Shown here: positions 51,076 through 59,906 of the stretch, piece by piece
Layout: each line of letters opens with the position of its first letter
How positions within the stretch are numbered: position 1 is the stretch's first letter
Source: Actinoplanes philippinensis
GTDB taxonomy: Bacteria; Actinomycetota; Actinomycetes; Mycobacteriales; Micromonosporaceae
Length of the DNA stretch: 64,000 bases
Direction of reading: 5' to 3'
Assembly (NCBI RefSeq): GCF_900113015.1
Contig: NZ_FONV01000008.1
Coordinates: 124,001-188,000 of the forward strand
The notes under the pieces: model-generated
What the model saw: only the letters and a program-made list of their open reading frames with translations
The model's database searches: none
Told to the model about the DNA's origin: nothing
Position numbers and translations under genes: made by a program

Positions 51076-51791
51076 GGCTGCGTCCTCTCGTACCGGGCGG
51101 CCGGCACCTCGTCGGCGGCGGGCAGCAACAGCTCCCGGCCCGGTGACAGCCGCATCGGATCGTCGATGTCGTTGGCCTCCGCGATCACCCGCCAGACGGT
51201 CGCGTCGCCGTACTCCCGCCAGGCCAGCGCGGCCAGCGAGTCACCGGCCACCACCTGATGCACCCGGCGCGCCGACAGCGCCCCCGACGTCGGGTTCTGG
51301 CCCTTCGCCGGCAGCGGGATCTCCCGCAGCGACAGCTGACACGTCGCCCGCAGCGGCTCCCCACCGGCACTGAACAGCGTGTACGCCACCGACACGCTCT
51401 CCACGTGCGCGGCGAACTGCACCGTCGTGAACGAACCCCAGGAGAACCTCACCCACGGGGTCTCCGGTTTCGCCGACGCCACCGTCTGCGGGTCCACCTC
51501 ACAACAGGACAAAATCTTCTCGACCTGGGTACGCACCAGCGAGCCCCCCGGCGACACCGACGCGTCCAGGAACAACTCCAGCTGCATGCTCGCCGGCTGC
51601 GACCCGGCGAACTCCGGGGTGGCGCCCCGCTGGAACGCGACCGCCGGCTCGGAGTGCCAGCTCGCCGACCGGCTCAACTGCACCTGCGACGGGTTGAACT
51701 GGAACGGCACCTCACCGGCACGCCCACCGCTCCCCGCCGGCGGCCGGTGCACGGCCAGCGTGGCCCGGGCCAGATTGCGTCCCGGCGGCAT
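51072..51791 (-). CDS. eCIS LysM-containing hub protein (Afp7-like)
   Basis: A 239-residue protein with an N-terminal part beginning ATLAVHRPPAGSGGRAGEVPFQFNPSQVQLSRSASWHSEPA, the conserved eCIS/gp53-like start. A C-terminal LysM fold follows (HQVVAGDSLAALAWREYGDATVWRVIAEANDIDDPMRLSPGRELLLP). In the particle it joins tube and baseplate; LysM here is structural rather than a cell-wall binder. The ATG at 51791 shares a base with the stop of the upstream tube gene. Confidence 0.9.
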   Translation of the reverse strand: MPPGRNLARATLAVHRPPAGSGGRAGEVPFQFNPSQVQLSRSASWHSEPAVAFQRGATPEFAGSQPASMQLELFLDASVSPGGSLVRTQVEKILSCCEVDPQTVASAKPETPWVRFSWGSFTTVQFAAHVESVSVAYTLFSAGGEPLRATCQLSLREIPLPAKGQNPTSGALSARRVHQVVAGDSLAALAWREYGDATVWRVIAEANDIDDPMRLSPGRELLLPAADEVPAARYERTQP

Positions 51792-52228
51792 CAGGCACGC
51801 CCCGCATCGGTGAACCCGTGATGCGCCAGCTCCAGGGTCTCGGTCGCCACCGCCGGGCCGGACGGATCCAGCGTCGGACCCTGCCAGCGCACCGGCAGCA
51901 CCTCGACCAGCCCCCACTGGGCGACCGTCGAGCCGTCCGCCCGCAACGCCGCGATCTGCGCGGTCGGCCGCTGCACACCGGTCGTCACCGACGAGATCCA
52001 GGCGGCCACCTTCGCGGTGTCCGGGGTCAGCGGCCGGGTCAGGCGTACGGTCGAGTGGGTCACCCGGGTCGGCAGCTGCCAGACGAACCCGTTGTTGCCG
52101 CCCTCCTGACGCTGCTCGACCTCGACCTCGGCGGCGAGGCCGTCACAGCCGTGGAACAGACCGAGGTCCCGGCCGTCGACGGCCAGGCGGAAGAACACGG
52201 TGGACGCGGGATCCGGGACGGTGGGCAT
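51791..52228 (-). CDS. eCIS inner tube protein (gp19 family), second copy
   Basis: A 145-residue phage-tail-tube-like protein: DPASTVFFRLAVDGRDLGLFHGCDGLAAEVEVEQRQEGGNNGFVWQLPTRVTHSTVRLTRPL is the typical T4 gp19/Afp5 pattern. It is distinct from the other tube protein at 56404-56847 and sits next to the LysM hub gene, so it is probably the tube initiator layer rather than the main tube. A GAAGGAC ribosome site precedes the ATG. Confidence 0.88.
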   Translation of the reverse strand: MPTVPDPASTVFFRLAVDGRDLGLFHGCDGLAAEVEVEQRQEGGNNGFVWQLPTRVTHSTVRLTRPLTPDTAKVAAWISSVTTGVQRPTAQIAALRADGSTVAQWGLVEVLPVRWQGPTLDPSGPAVATETLELAHHGFTDAGRA

Positions 52229-52268
52229 GACAGGTCCTTCTCGAGTCGTTCGTCGTACGTCGGATGGG

Positions 52269-55200
52269 TCAGAGAGGGTCGCGGAGCCGGCCCAGACGCT
52301 CACGGTCGGCGCGCAGCTCGGCCCGCAGCAGGCGGCTCAACGGGTCGAGCAGACGGTGCGCCAGGACGTCGAGTTCCGCCTGGGGCGGGGCCGCCCGGCC
52401 GGAGGGCGGCGAACCGGCCGGGGCGCTCGCCCCGGCGGGCCGGGTGGTCCGCGTCGTCGTCTCCGGTGTGGTCGTGACGCTCCGTGCGGGCGCGGCCGGA
52501 CCGGGCACCGGAAAGGCGGTCACCGCGGGCCCGGCGGTGTCCCGTTGGATGGCCGGAGTGCCGGCGATCCGGATCTCCGGACTCACCTGCCCGGTTGCGA
52601 GCCGCTGGGTGGCCGGTGGTTCGGGGGCGGTTGCGGCGAGCTGCTGGATCGGTGGTGGTTCCGGTGTGATCCCGGTGAGCTGCCGGGCCGGCGTTGGCTC
52701 GGGTGCGGTCCCTGTGACGGATCGCTGGACGGGCGAGAGATTCCGGGAGCGTTCCGGTGTGCCCGCCCACTGCCCGCGGTGGACCGCTGACGGTGCCGCC
52801 GGACGGGCGATCGGGACAGCCGGCGTCGCCACCGTGTCCCGGACCGGTTCCCGCGCGGGATGAGGTTGTCCGGTCGTCCCGATCTCGGCCTGGCCCGCCG
52901 ACGCCGTGGCGCTCGGGGGCCGGCGTTGTACGACGGCCGCAGGCGTGTGCGGGAGCGGCGACGTTGTGGGATTCGCGGTCCGGCGTTGTGTGACGGGTCC
53001 GGGCGTGTGCGGGAGCGGCGACGTTGTGGGATTCGCGGTCCGGCGTTGTGTGACGGGTCCGGGCGTGTGCGGGGACGGCGACGCTGCGGGAGTCGCGATG
53101 TGGGGCAGCCCGCTCGCGCCGGGCCCGCTCCCCGACGGTGACGCGGCGGGAGCCGTGGTGGTGCGGTGATGCACGCCTGCCCGGGCCGGCCGCGGCGAAA
53201 CGGCCGGGGAGGCCGACTCGCGCCAGTGTCCGGCGGAACGAGCCGTCGGGGGAGCGGGGTGGAGACTCGCCGGGACCGCTGGGGTGGTCCCGGCGAGCCG
53301 CCCAGCAGCCGTGTCGGCTCCCTGGGGTGAGCTGGCACGAGCTGCTGAGTTCCGGTGCGGGCGGGCGACGCTGCGCGCACGCTGGACCGGCGCCGATCGA
53401 CGCGGCCGCCAGCCCGCTGTGCCCGACCGGCCGTCGCCGCCAGGCGCTGCCGTGTCCGACCGGCCGTTGCTACCGGGAGTGGCGACGGCGGTCATCGCGC
53501 GGCGCGCTGCCCGTAGCGGTGCCGTCCACGCCGACCACCGGCCGGAACTGCCGGACGGTGCGCCGGTGGCGTTCGGAGACGCTGCGGTGGGTGCGGGTGC
53601 CTGCGGCCGGACGGTTCGGTCTGCTCCGGACGACCTGGGCGGGGCGCTGTCATCGGGTGCCGAACTCCGCTGGACCGTGGGCATCGCCGTCGCTGAGGTC
53701 CGTAGCGGTCCGAGACGCTGCGGGGAGGACGGCCGGATCGCGGCTCCCGTCCGCTCATCGCCGGGTGCCGTCATCACCGGTCGCCGGCCCGCCGCGCCGG
53801 GCTGAGCCGTACGCCGCGGCGTCGTGCCGAGGCCGGCCGACGTCACGTGGGTGGCAGTGTGTTGCCCGGACCGAGCTGAGGAAGCGATGGCCGCGTCTTG
53901 CTGGACTACCACCGTCGCCCGCGTATCGGTCTGTGCGGCTGCTCCCCGGGCGACCGGGGTCACCACCGCAAGCTGCACGGATGGGGCTGTGGTGGCGTTG
54001 CCGGCCGACGGCTCGCGGAGGGGAACAGCGGATCCGGGCACGATCGCGTCGCCCGGCGGCGTGGCCCGCTGCGTCGGAGCTGGCGGCGTGGCCCGCTGCG
54101 TCGGAGCTGCAGGCGTGTGCGGCGCGGCAGAGGCGGTGGCGGCGGTCACCGAGGTCGCCGGGCGGGTTCCCGGGGAGGCGCTCTGCGGCGGTGGGACCGG
54201 CACGGACGGCGGTGTCGTGCGCAGCAGGGGAACGGTGGGCTCGGCCAGCGGCAGTGCCGTGCGCTGAACAGGTGAGGCGGAGGGTGCTGCCGATCCCGGC
54301 ACCGGGATCGGGATCGCCGGGCCAGGTGCCGGATCACCGGTTCGCCCTGACCGAAGCGGCAGGGACGTCAGTGCCGTGCGCTGCGGCGGCGCGGAGGCGG
54401 CGTTCGTGGCGGGTGTGGTGCTCGGGAGCGCCACACGTTGTACCGATGTGGTCGGGGGCGCGGTGGGGGTGGTGTTCGGGAGCGCCACATGCTGGGCCGG
54501 TGCGGTCGGGGGCGCGGTGGGGGTGGTGTTCGGGAGCGCCGCACGCTGGGCCGGTGCGGTCGGGGGCGCGGTGGGGGTGGTGTTCGGGAGCGCCGCACGC
54601 TGGGCCGGCGCGGTCGTGGGAGTGGTGGGGGTGGTCTGCGGGAGCGCCGCACGCTGGACCGGTGCGGTCGCGGGAGAGGCCGCCTCCGCCGTCGGCTGCA
54701 CCGGGCTCGGAGATCCGGGGCCGGTTTTCGGTGCCGCCACCGTGGTCTGGCCGGAGACGGGTGCCGTCGTCCGATCCGGAGACCGCGGCGCACGCTGCAC
54801 CGAGCCGGAGAGTGGAGCGCCGAGACCGAACCGACGTTGAGCAGGGGACGGGCCGCCCTCAGGCGCCGGCGGGTGCGCTGAGACCGCCGGTGGCGCGGAT
54901 GCGGGGACACGGTTCGTCGGTTGAGGCGGTGGCGACGGCCTGGCGCCGCCCGTGGTGGGAGCCACCGCGTCGACGGCGGCTCGCTGGAGCGTCTCGTCTC
55001 GCTGCGCGGCCCGGCGGCGAACCGTGCGGTGCGAGGCGAGCGTACCGGCCGGTGGTGTGGCCGCCCGCTGAATCGCAGCCGGGTCGGCACCGTCCCGAGC
55101 GGGCGGCCCCGTCGTCTCCGGCGAGCGGCCCGAAGCGGGCAAGCTGCTTCGCTCAGGCGACCGTATCGCCTCCGCCGGGTCGACCGGCGCCGATCCGGTC

Positions 55201-55862
55201 GTGGCCGGCCGCCCGTCGCCGCCGGTCGACGGCGACGGCCCGCTCGCGGAGAGCCGCCGCTGCACGGTCGCCACCTGCCGGACCTGGCCGGTGGTGGCTG
55301 CCCCGGCCGGCCGCACGCGAGGCGCCGGAAGCCCGGACCGGACCCGGCCCTCGACGCCCGGCGACGGTGCCCGCCGCACCACGGCGGCGGCCGGCCCGGC
55401 AGCCGTGGGTCCGGTGACCGTGGGTTCGGCTGCGGCGGGCATGACAGGTGGGCCGGAGACGGCCGGGGCAGTGGCCGGCGGGGCGGCCGGAAGCGGCGGC
55501 ACCGACGCGGACGGGGCGGGCGGGACCGACCGCTGGATGCGCCACGGACCCGACGGGGGCGGCAGGAGGACGATCGGCGGCGGTGGGGACGGTTCGAGGG
55601 ATACGGGCACGACCGGGGGCTCGGCGCGCTGCACCGGGATCGGCAGGTCCAGCATCGGCAGACGGCGGTGCGCGTCGACCGTACCCATGCGGGGGTCGGC
55701 GAACCTGGGGTCGTGGTGTGCCGGAAGCGAACCGCGGACGTCTGCCGTGGCGGCCGGGGTGAAGGGCGCGGAAAGCGCCCGCCGGACCGGTGCTGCCGAG
55801 ATCCAGGCCGGTGCAGCCGGCGGGTTCGCCGGTGTGACGGGACGGCGGCGGAAGAACGCCAT
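52269..55862 (-). CDS. Giant Pro/Ala/Thr-rich VQR-repeat protein of the eCIS cluster
   Basis: A 1197-residue, largely disordered protein rich in Pro, Ala, Thr, Ser and Arg. It starts MAFFRRRPVTPANPPAAPAWI and has more than fifteen short QRA/VQR motifs spaced through it. DNA-level repeats of 54 and 60 bp encode AQRAALPNTTPTAPPTAP-type and VTQRRTANPTTSPLPHTPGP-type units. The one ordered-looking part is the C-terminal helix LDVLAHRLLDPLSRLLRAELRADRERLGRL. Position between the tube/DUF6760 genes and the second tube gene, and length, fit a tape-measure or lumen cargo-adaptor role; this is inference. AAGGAGG precedes the ATG. Confidence 0.8.
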   Translation of the reverse strand: MAFFRRRPVTPANPPAAPAWISAAPVRRALSAPFTPAATADVRGSLPAHHDPRFADPRMGTVDAHRRLPMLDLPIPVQRAEPPVVPVSLEPSPPPPIVLLPPPSGPWRIQRSVPPAPSASVPPLPAAPPATAPAVSGPPVMPAAAEPTVTGPTAAGPAAAVVRRAPSPGVEGRVRSGLPAPRVRPAGAATTGQVRQVATVQRRLSASGPSPSTGGDGRPATTGSAPVDPAEAIRSPERSSLPASGRSPETTGPPARDGADPAAIQRAATPPAGTLASHRTVRRRAAQRDETLQRAAVDAVAPTTGGARPSPPPQPTNRVPASAPPAVSAHPPAPEGGPSPAQRRFGLGAPLSGSVQRAPRSPDRTTAPVSGQTTVAAPKTGPGSPSPVQPTAEAASPATAPVQRAALPQTTPTTPTTAPAQRAALPNTTPTAPPTAPAQRAALPNTTPTAPPTAPAQHVALPNTTPTAPPTTSVQRVALPSTTPATNAASAPPQRTALTSLPLRSGRTGDPAPGPAIPIPVPGSAAPSASPVQRTALPLAEPTVPLLRTTPPSVPVPPPQSASPGTRPATSVTAATASAAPHTPAAPTQRATPPAPTQRATPPGDAIVPGSAVPLREPSAGNATTAPSVQLAVVTPVARGAAAQTDTRATVVVQQDAAIASSARSGQHTATHVTSAGLGTTPRRTAQPGAAGRRPVMTAPGDERTGAAIRPSSPQRLGPLRTSATAMPTVQRSSAPDDSAPPRSSGADRTVRPQAPAPTAASPNATGAPSGSSGRWSAWTAPLRAARRAMTAVATPGSNGRSDTAAPGGDGRSGTAGWRPRRSAPVQRARSVARPHRNSAARASSPQGADTAAGRLAGTTPAVPASLHPAPPTARSAGHWRESASPAVSPRPARAGVHHRTTTAPAASPSGSGPGASGLPHIATPAASPSPHTPGPVTQRRTANPTTSPLPHTPGPVTQRRTANPTTSPLPHTPAAVVQRRPPSATASAGQAEIGTTGQPHPAREPVRDTVATPAVPIARPAAPSAVHRGQWAGTPERSRNLSPVQRSVTGTAPEPTPARQLTGITPEPPPIQQLAATAPEPPATQRLATGQVSPEIRIAGTPAIQRDTAGPAVTAFPVPGPAAPARSVTTTPETTTRTTRPAGASAPAGSPPSGRAAPPQAELDVLAHRLLDPLSRLLRAELRADRERLGRLRDPL
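52921..53100 (-). repeat. Three tandem 60-bp coding repeats
   Basis: Units begin at 52921, 52981 and 53041. The first two differ at a few positions near their start, and the third diverges in its last third. They encode a 20-residue unit of the VQR protein (QRRTANPTTSPLPHTPGPVT type). Frame-preserving length shows they are coding repeats, not intergenic elements. Confidence 0.85.
54424..54675 (-). repeat. Tandem 54-bp coding repeats, about 4.5 copies
   Basis: Units start at 54424, 54478, 54532, 54586 and 54640, the third and fourth almost identical. They encode the 18-residue unit AQRAALPNTTPTAPPTAP in the VQR protein on the minus strand. The near-identity of neighbouring copies indicates recent expansion, so copy number may vary between strains. 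Confidence 0.85.
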
Positions 55863-55877
55863 GCGGGCGCCTCCTTC

Positions 55878-56009
55878 CTAGGGTGCGAGAGCGTCGGCGA
55901 AGCGGCGACGGTCGTGGTGTTCCAGATCGAGGATCGAGTCGAGCGACCAGTGCAGGGTGTGTGCGACGTACGCGATCTCGGCGATCAGGTCGCCGGGCGC
56001 GTACGTCAC
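55878..56009 (-). CDS. DUF6760-like small eCIS protein
   Basis: A 43-residue frame starting at GTG 56009: VTYAPGDLIAEIAYVAHTLH and on to WSLDSILDLEHHDRRRFADALAP. This matches the small eCIS family whose members read EEVAYVAYHFHWPLDDILDLEHHERRRW, similar to P2 GpE-type chaperone fragments. It overlaps the upstream gene stop (GTGA) and is followed by the AAGGAGG site of the VQR protein. Probably a tail-assembly helper. Confidence 0.85.
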   Translation of the reverse strand: MTYAPGDLIAEIAYVAHTLHWSLDSILDLEHHDRRRFADALAP

Positions 56010-56404
56010 GATTCCCCCAGGCGGCTCCCGCCGAGATCGATCTCGAAGCCGGTGTCGCAGTGCGGGCAGACGACCCCGGCGCGGGTGTGGCCCTCGGCGT
56101 TGATCTGGCGGTAGAAGTCCTGCAGGAACGCCAGGTCGGTGGCGAAGAGGCCCTCGACCACCCCGTCGGAGATCACCGGCAGGGTGCCCAGCGCGGTGAC
56201 GACCCGGGCCAGCAGCACCACCGACAGGTAGGCCGGGTTCTCCTGGACCCGCAGGTCGCGCAGGGGAACCAGCTCGTCGCGGGCGGTGGCGAGACGCATG
56301 ACGCCGGACCGGTGGACCGTGCCCGCCTCGTCGACGTAGCCGCGGGGCAGTTCGAACCGGAACTCGGTCTGCAGGGACCCCGGCGGGGTGGCCGAGCGCG
56401 ACAT
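56006..56404 (-). CDS. eCIS assembly protein with CxxC motif
   Basis: A 132-residue protein found between tube and DUF6760 genes in eCIS loci. Visible segments are LQTEFRFELPRGYVDEAGTVHRSGVMRLATARDELVPLRD, NPAYLSVVLLARVVTALGTLP and, near the C-terminus, GVVCPHCDTGFEIDLG, where the single CPHC may bind metal. Together with the DUF6760 gene it matches the position of tail-assembly chaperone pairs in phages. Both ends are coupled: the start shares a base with the tube stop, and the stop overlaps the DUF6760 GTG. Confidence 0.8.
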   Translation of the reverse strand: MSRSATPPGSLQTEFRFELPRGYVDEAGTVHRSGVMRLATARDELVPLRDLRVQENPAYLSVVLLARVVTALGTLPVISDGVVEGLFATDLAFLQDFYRQINAEGHTRAGVVCPHCDTGFEIDLGGSRLGES

Positions 56405-56847
56405 CACTCGATGACCAGCTCTTCGAACACGATGGTCACCTGCTCGGTGAGCGCCGAGGCGTCGCCGGCGCGGACGCCGCTCGTCTCGATCCGGCTGCAC
56501 CAGGCGTTGCGCAGGTTGTACCGCTTGACCGTGGCGCCCTGATAGTCCATCAGCATGATGGTGGCGTTCTTACGGGCGCTGGCCATGTTGCCGGCGATCG
56601 ACTCGTTGATCCACTGGTTGAAGGCGGGTGACTGGGTCATGCCGCGGGTGACGCTGCACTCGCCGGCCTTCTTCACGCCGGGCATCTTGCGGGTGATCGG
56701 CCGGCCGGCCGCGGACACCTGCTGGTATTCGATGACGTCCTGTTCCATCGACAGGCCGCTGACCTCCTGCAGGTACTCGACCATGACGCCGTCGATCTGC
56801 AGGCCGAAGTTGTGCGCGGCGAGGGCGTCACCGGGCTGGAGACTCAT
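56404..56847 (-). CDS. eCIS main inner tube protein (gp19 family)
   Basis: A 147-residue tail-tube protein: MSLQPGDALAAHNFGLQIDGVMVEYLQEVSGLSMEQDVIEYQQ, KMPGVKKAGECSVTRGMTQSPAFNQWI and the C-terminal ASALTEQVTIVFEELVIE are conserved in Afp1/Pvc1-type tubes. It lies 30 bp after the sheath gene, as expected for the major tube subunit, which is needed in equal numbers to the sheath. Confidence 0.92.
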   Translation of the reverse strand: MSLQPGDALAAHNFGLQIDGVMVEYLQEVSGLSMEQDVIEYQQVSAAGRPITRKMPGVKKAGECSVTRGMTQSPAFNQWINESIAGNMASARKNATIMLMDYQGATVKRYNLRNAWCSRIETSGVRAGDASALTEQVTIVFEELVIE

Positions 56848-56877
56848 CTGGGTTCGCTTTCTGGTGGACGGGATCGG

Positions 56878-58437
56878 TTATTCGGACAGCTCGGCGGCGC
56901 CGCCGGAGAACTGGGACAGCCGGAAGACCACGAACTCGGCGGGCTTGACCGGCGCGATGCCGATCTCGCAGACCACCCGGCCGCTGTCGACGGACTCCGG
57001 GGTGTTGGTCTCGGCGTCGCACTTGACGTAGAAGGCGTCCTCGGCGCGGGCGCCGAACAGCGCGCCGGAGCGCCACTCGTTGACCAGGAACGCCGAGATG
57101 TTGCGGCGGATCCGGGCCCACAGCGTCTCGTCGTTGGGTTCGAAGACCACCCACTGGGTGCCGAGCAGGATCGACTCCTCGACATAGTTGAAGTAACGGC
57201 GCACGTTCAGGTAGCGCCAGGCCGGGTCCGACGCGGCGGTACGGGCGCCCCACACCCGGATGCCGCGGCCGGGGAACGCCCGGACGCAGTTGACGCCGAT
57301 CGGGTTGAGCAGGTCCTGCTCGTTACGGGTGATCTGCAGCTCCAGGTCGACGGCGCCGCGGACCACCTCGTTGGCGGGCGCCTTGTGCACGCCGCGCTCG
57401 CTGTCCGAGCGGGCCCACACCCCGGCCAGGTGGCCACTGGGCGGAACCAGCCGCTGCCGTCCGGCGGCCGGATCGAAGACCTTCAGCCACGGGTAGTAGA
57501 GGGCTGCGTACGGCGAGTCGTACCCGGCCGTCTCCTGCCGCCACTGGCGCACCTGGCGGACGTTGAGGGCGGGCGGCGGGTCGAGCAGCGCCATCCGGTC
57601 GCCCATCTGCTCGCAGTGCGCGATCATGCCGAGCTGGACGGCCTTGACCCCGTCGGCATCGAGGGCGCCACGCTGGTAGGCGGCCATCAGATCGGGCGCG
57701 GCGACGATGCTGATCTCGTCGATCGCCTCCAGCCCGCCGAAGCCGGTCCGGTCCGCGGGGTCGCCCAGGAACCGGCCGCTGTCCAGGCGGGCCACCGCGG
57801 ACGTGGCAGCGGCCGGGCGCGGCGCCGGCACGGTGACGGTGACAACCTGGTTGGCCGGGCGGGCCAGCTGCGCGGGCGGCGCCGCCTCGTCGACGCTGAT
57901 CAGCTTGGACCGCTGCCGGACCTGGTTGACGACGTAGGCGCGGTTGTTCTTGCGCGACGACACCTCGAAGGTCTCCACGACGGTCTCGCCGTCCTTGACC
58001 AGCAGGGTGAACCGGTCGTCGCCGCCCTCACCGGTGGCGTCGGCGACCTCGACGGTCAGCGCGCCGTTGCGGGCGCCACCGCCCAGCGCGGCCACCCGGA
58101 AGGTGCCCAGCTGGGCCGGCTCACCGGCGGGAAGGGCGGCGGGTGCACCGTCACCGGACGGCCGGTCGTCCTGGCCGCCACCGACCCGGACGACGTACGC
58201 GGCGGAGCCGCCGTTGGTGAGGAAGCCGTAGACGGCGTGGGCGAGGTAGTAGTCCTCGTGGAACTCGCCGAACTCGCCGACGTACTGGGACCAGTTGGTG
58301 ACCAGCACCGGCTCGTTCATCCGGCCGGCCGGGGCGAGCCCGACGAACGCGGCGACCGAGGTGCCCACGCCCTCGATGGGCCGGGAGCCGCCGGCGACCT
58401 CCTCCACGTAGACGCCGGGTGACAGATACGTGGGCAT
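56878..58437 (-). CDS. eCIS contractile sheath protein
   Basis: A 519-residue sheath subunit. The N-terminus MPTYLSPGVYVEEVAGGSRPIEGVGTSVAAFVGLAP and the C-terminal core (GVNCVRAFPGRGIRVWGARTAASDPAWRYLNVRRYFNYVEESI, then NTPESVDSGRVVCEIGIAPVKPAEFVVFRLSQ) are the classic handshake regions. ATG 58437 is preceded by GAGGAGA. It is the first gene of the long minus-strand operon that runs to 41936, so its promoter in the 186-bp gap (58438-58623) controls most of the particle. Confidence 0.95.
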   Translation of the reverse strand: MPTYLSPGVYVEEVAGGSRPIEGVGTSVAAFVGLAPAGRMNEPVLVTNWSQYVGEFGEFHEDYYLAHAVYGFLTNGGSAAYVVRVGGGQDDRPSGDGAPAALPAGEPAQLGTFRVAALGGGARNGALTVEVADATGEGGDDRFTLLVKDGETVVETFEVSSRKNNRAYVVNQVRQRSKLISVDEAAPPAQLARPANQVVTVTVPAPRPAAATSAVARLDSGRFLGDPADRTGFGGLEAIDEISIVAAPDLMAAYQRGALDADGVKAVQLGMIAHCEQMGDRMALLDPPPALNVRQVRQWRQETAGYDSPYAALYYPWLKVFDPAAGRQRLVPPSGHLAGVWARSDSERGVHKAPANEVVRGAVDLELQITRNEQDLLNPIGVNCVRAFPGRGIRVWGARTAASDPAWRYLNVRRYFNYVEESILLGTQWVVFEPNDETLWARIRRNISAFLVNEWRSGALFGARAEDAFYVKCDAETNTPESVDSGRVVCEIGIAPVKPAEFVVFRLSQFSGGAAELSE

Positions 58438-58623
58438 GTGTTCTCCTCGAAAGCATCGCGGTCGGGTTGAGGCTCCACCCTCGCCCGTCACACGCCCCCC
58501 GCACACGGTCCCGCGACTCCCGCCGAGGGCAGCGGCCGATGACCGGAAGGGCAACGCCGGTGGCCCGCGGGTCTGCCCCCGCGTCCGCTGTCCGCGCCGT
58601 GCCGCGCACCTACGGTTCGGGGA

Positions 58624-59904
58624 ATGAGTGTGTGGACATCGCTGGAGCCCGTGTCGGTCGCGGTCGATCCCGGCGGCACGGGTACGGCGGTGCTGCGGCT
58701 GCGCAACGACGGCGACACCGTGGAGGAGTACCAGCTGACCGCCCTGGGCCCGGCCGCCGCGTGGACGCGGATCGAGCCACCGGTGGTGCGGTTGTTCCCC
58801 GGGGCGCGCGGGCAGGCCGAGGTCGTGTTCGGTCCGCCGCGCACGTCCGAGGCGGTGGCCGGGCTCATCCCGTACGGCATTCAGGTCCGCTCCCGGCAGC
58901 ATCCGGCGGTCGTCGACGTGGCCGAGGGGGCACTGGCGATGTCGGCCTTCGGTGACGTGCGGGCAGAACTGTTCCCGCTGACCGTGCGCGGGCGGCTGTC
59001 CGGCCGGTCCGAGGTGACGGTCCGCAACCTGGGCAACGCACCGACGCAGGCGGTGGTGCGGGCCCGCGACGACGAGGACGTGCTGGGATTCCGGGCGGAT
59101 CCGCAGGTGCTGCGGGTGCCACCGGGCGGCGCGGCGACCGCACGGGTCCGGATCCGGCCGCGCGGGCTGCGGTTGCTGCGGGGCTCCAGCGAGCATCCGT
59201 ACGCCGTGAGCGTCTCCCCGGACACCGGCGCGGGTCTGCCGGATCGCCTGGACTGCCGGGGCACGTTCGTCCGCCTGCCGCTGGTGCCGCGCCCGTTGCT
59301 GCTGCTCGCGGCGGGCGCCGTGGTGCTGGCGGTGCTGAGCTCGGGCGTCTACTACGCCGCGGCCGCCACCCGCGACGACACACCGCAGGCGCCGCAGCCC
59401 GTGCTCCAGCAGCCCCAGCAACCGCAGCAACCCCAGCAACCGCTCCCCCAGCAGCCGGCCCCGGTCACGCCCGCGGCGTCGCCGGCTCCGACGACGCCGC
59501 CCGCCCCCTCACCGACGCCGCCCCAGACCACCGCCGCGTCGTTCACCATCGCCACCGCGGACGGCTCGTTGCGTCTCGGACTGTCGGAGAACCGGGCGTT
59601 CGCCGGCGCGGCCGTCACCCAGCGGTGGACGGTCACGGACACCGGACAGGGCCGCAACGTGCTGGTCCCGGCCGCGGGCCAGGCGCTGTCGCAGCAGAAC
59701 GGAGCGACCGGCGTCAACGCGGAGCGGGACGTCGCCGCCGGCCGGCAGCGCTGGCGGCTGGTGCCGGACGGGGCGACCGTGAGCATCGTCAACGCGGCGA
59801 CCGGGGACTGCCTGACGGCAAACGGCGCCCAGCGGACCGCGTCGGCCGTGCCGTGCAGCGAGGTCCGGGCCGCCCGGCAGCGCTGGACGCTGGTCAGCGG
59901 CTGA
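58624..59904 (+). CDS. Membrane protein with Ig-like and ricin-type domains (eCIS accessory)
   Basis: A 426-residue protein read opposite to the rest of the cluster. Two Ig-like COG1470-type folds (WTSLEPVSVAVDPGGTGTAVLRLRNDGDTVEEY; VRGRLSGRSEVTVRNLGNAP) are followed by a transmembrane helix (about 220-245), a Pro/Gln-rich linker (QQPQQPQQPQQP) and a C-terminal domain with ricin-like QRW motifs and CLTANG. No signal peptide, so the Ig-like part probably lies inside and the ricin-like part outside. Its stop is 2 bp from the convergent AAA gene. Likely links particle and envelope; role inferred. Confidence 0.75.
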   Translation: MSVWTSLEPVSVAVDPGGTGTAVLRLRNDGDTVEEYQLTALGPAAAWTRIEPPVVRLFPGARGQAEVVFGPPRTSEAVAGLIPYGIQVRSRQHPAVVDVAEGALAMSAFGDVRAELFPLTVRGRLSGRSEVTVRNLGNAPTQAVVRARDDEDVLGFRADPQVLRVPPGGAATARVRIRPRGLRLLRGSSEHPYAVSVSPDTGAGLPDRLDCRGTFVRLPLVPRPLLLLAAGAVVLAVLSSGVYYAAAATRDDTPQAPQPVLQQPQQPQQPQQPLPQQPAPVTPAASPAPTTPPAPSPTPPQTTAASFTIATADGSLRLGLSENRAFAGAAVTQRWTVTDTGQGRNVLVPAAGQALSQQNGATGVNAERDVAAGRQRWRLVPDGATVSIVNAATGDCLTANGAQRTASAVPCSEVRAARQRWTLVSG

Positions 59905-59906
59905 GC

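Noticed and set aside
52921..54675. Regular repeats suggestive of a CRISPR array
   Set aside because: Units of 54 and 60 bp are contiguous without unique spacers, are multiples of three, and encode peptide repeats.
53138..55417. 759-codon + strand frame opposite the VQR protein
   Set aside because: The minus frame has eCIS context, a good ribosome site and in-frame repeats; the + frame has Trp/Arg-rich composition typical of a shadow.
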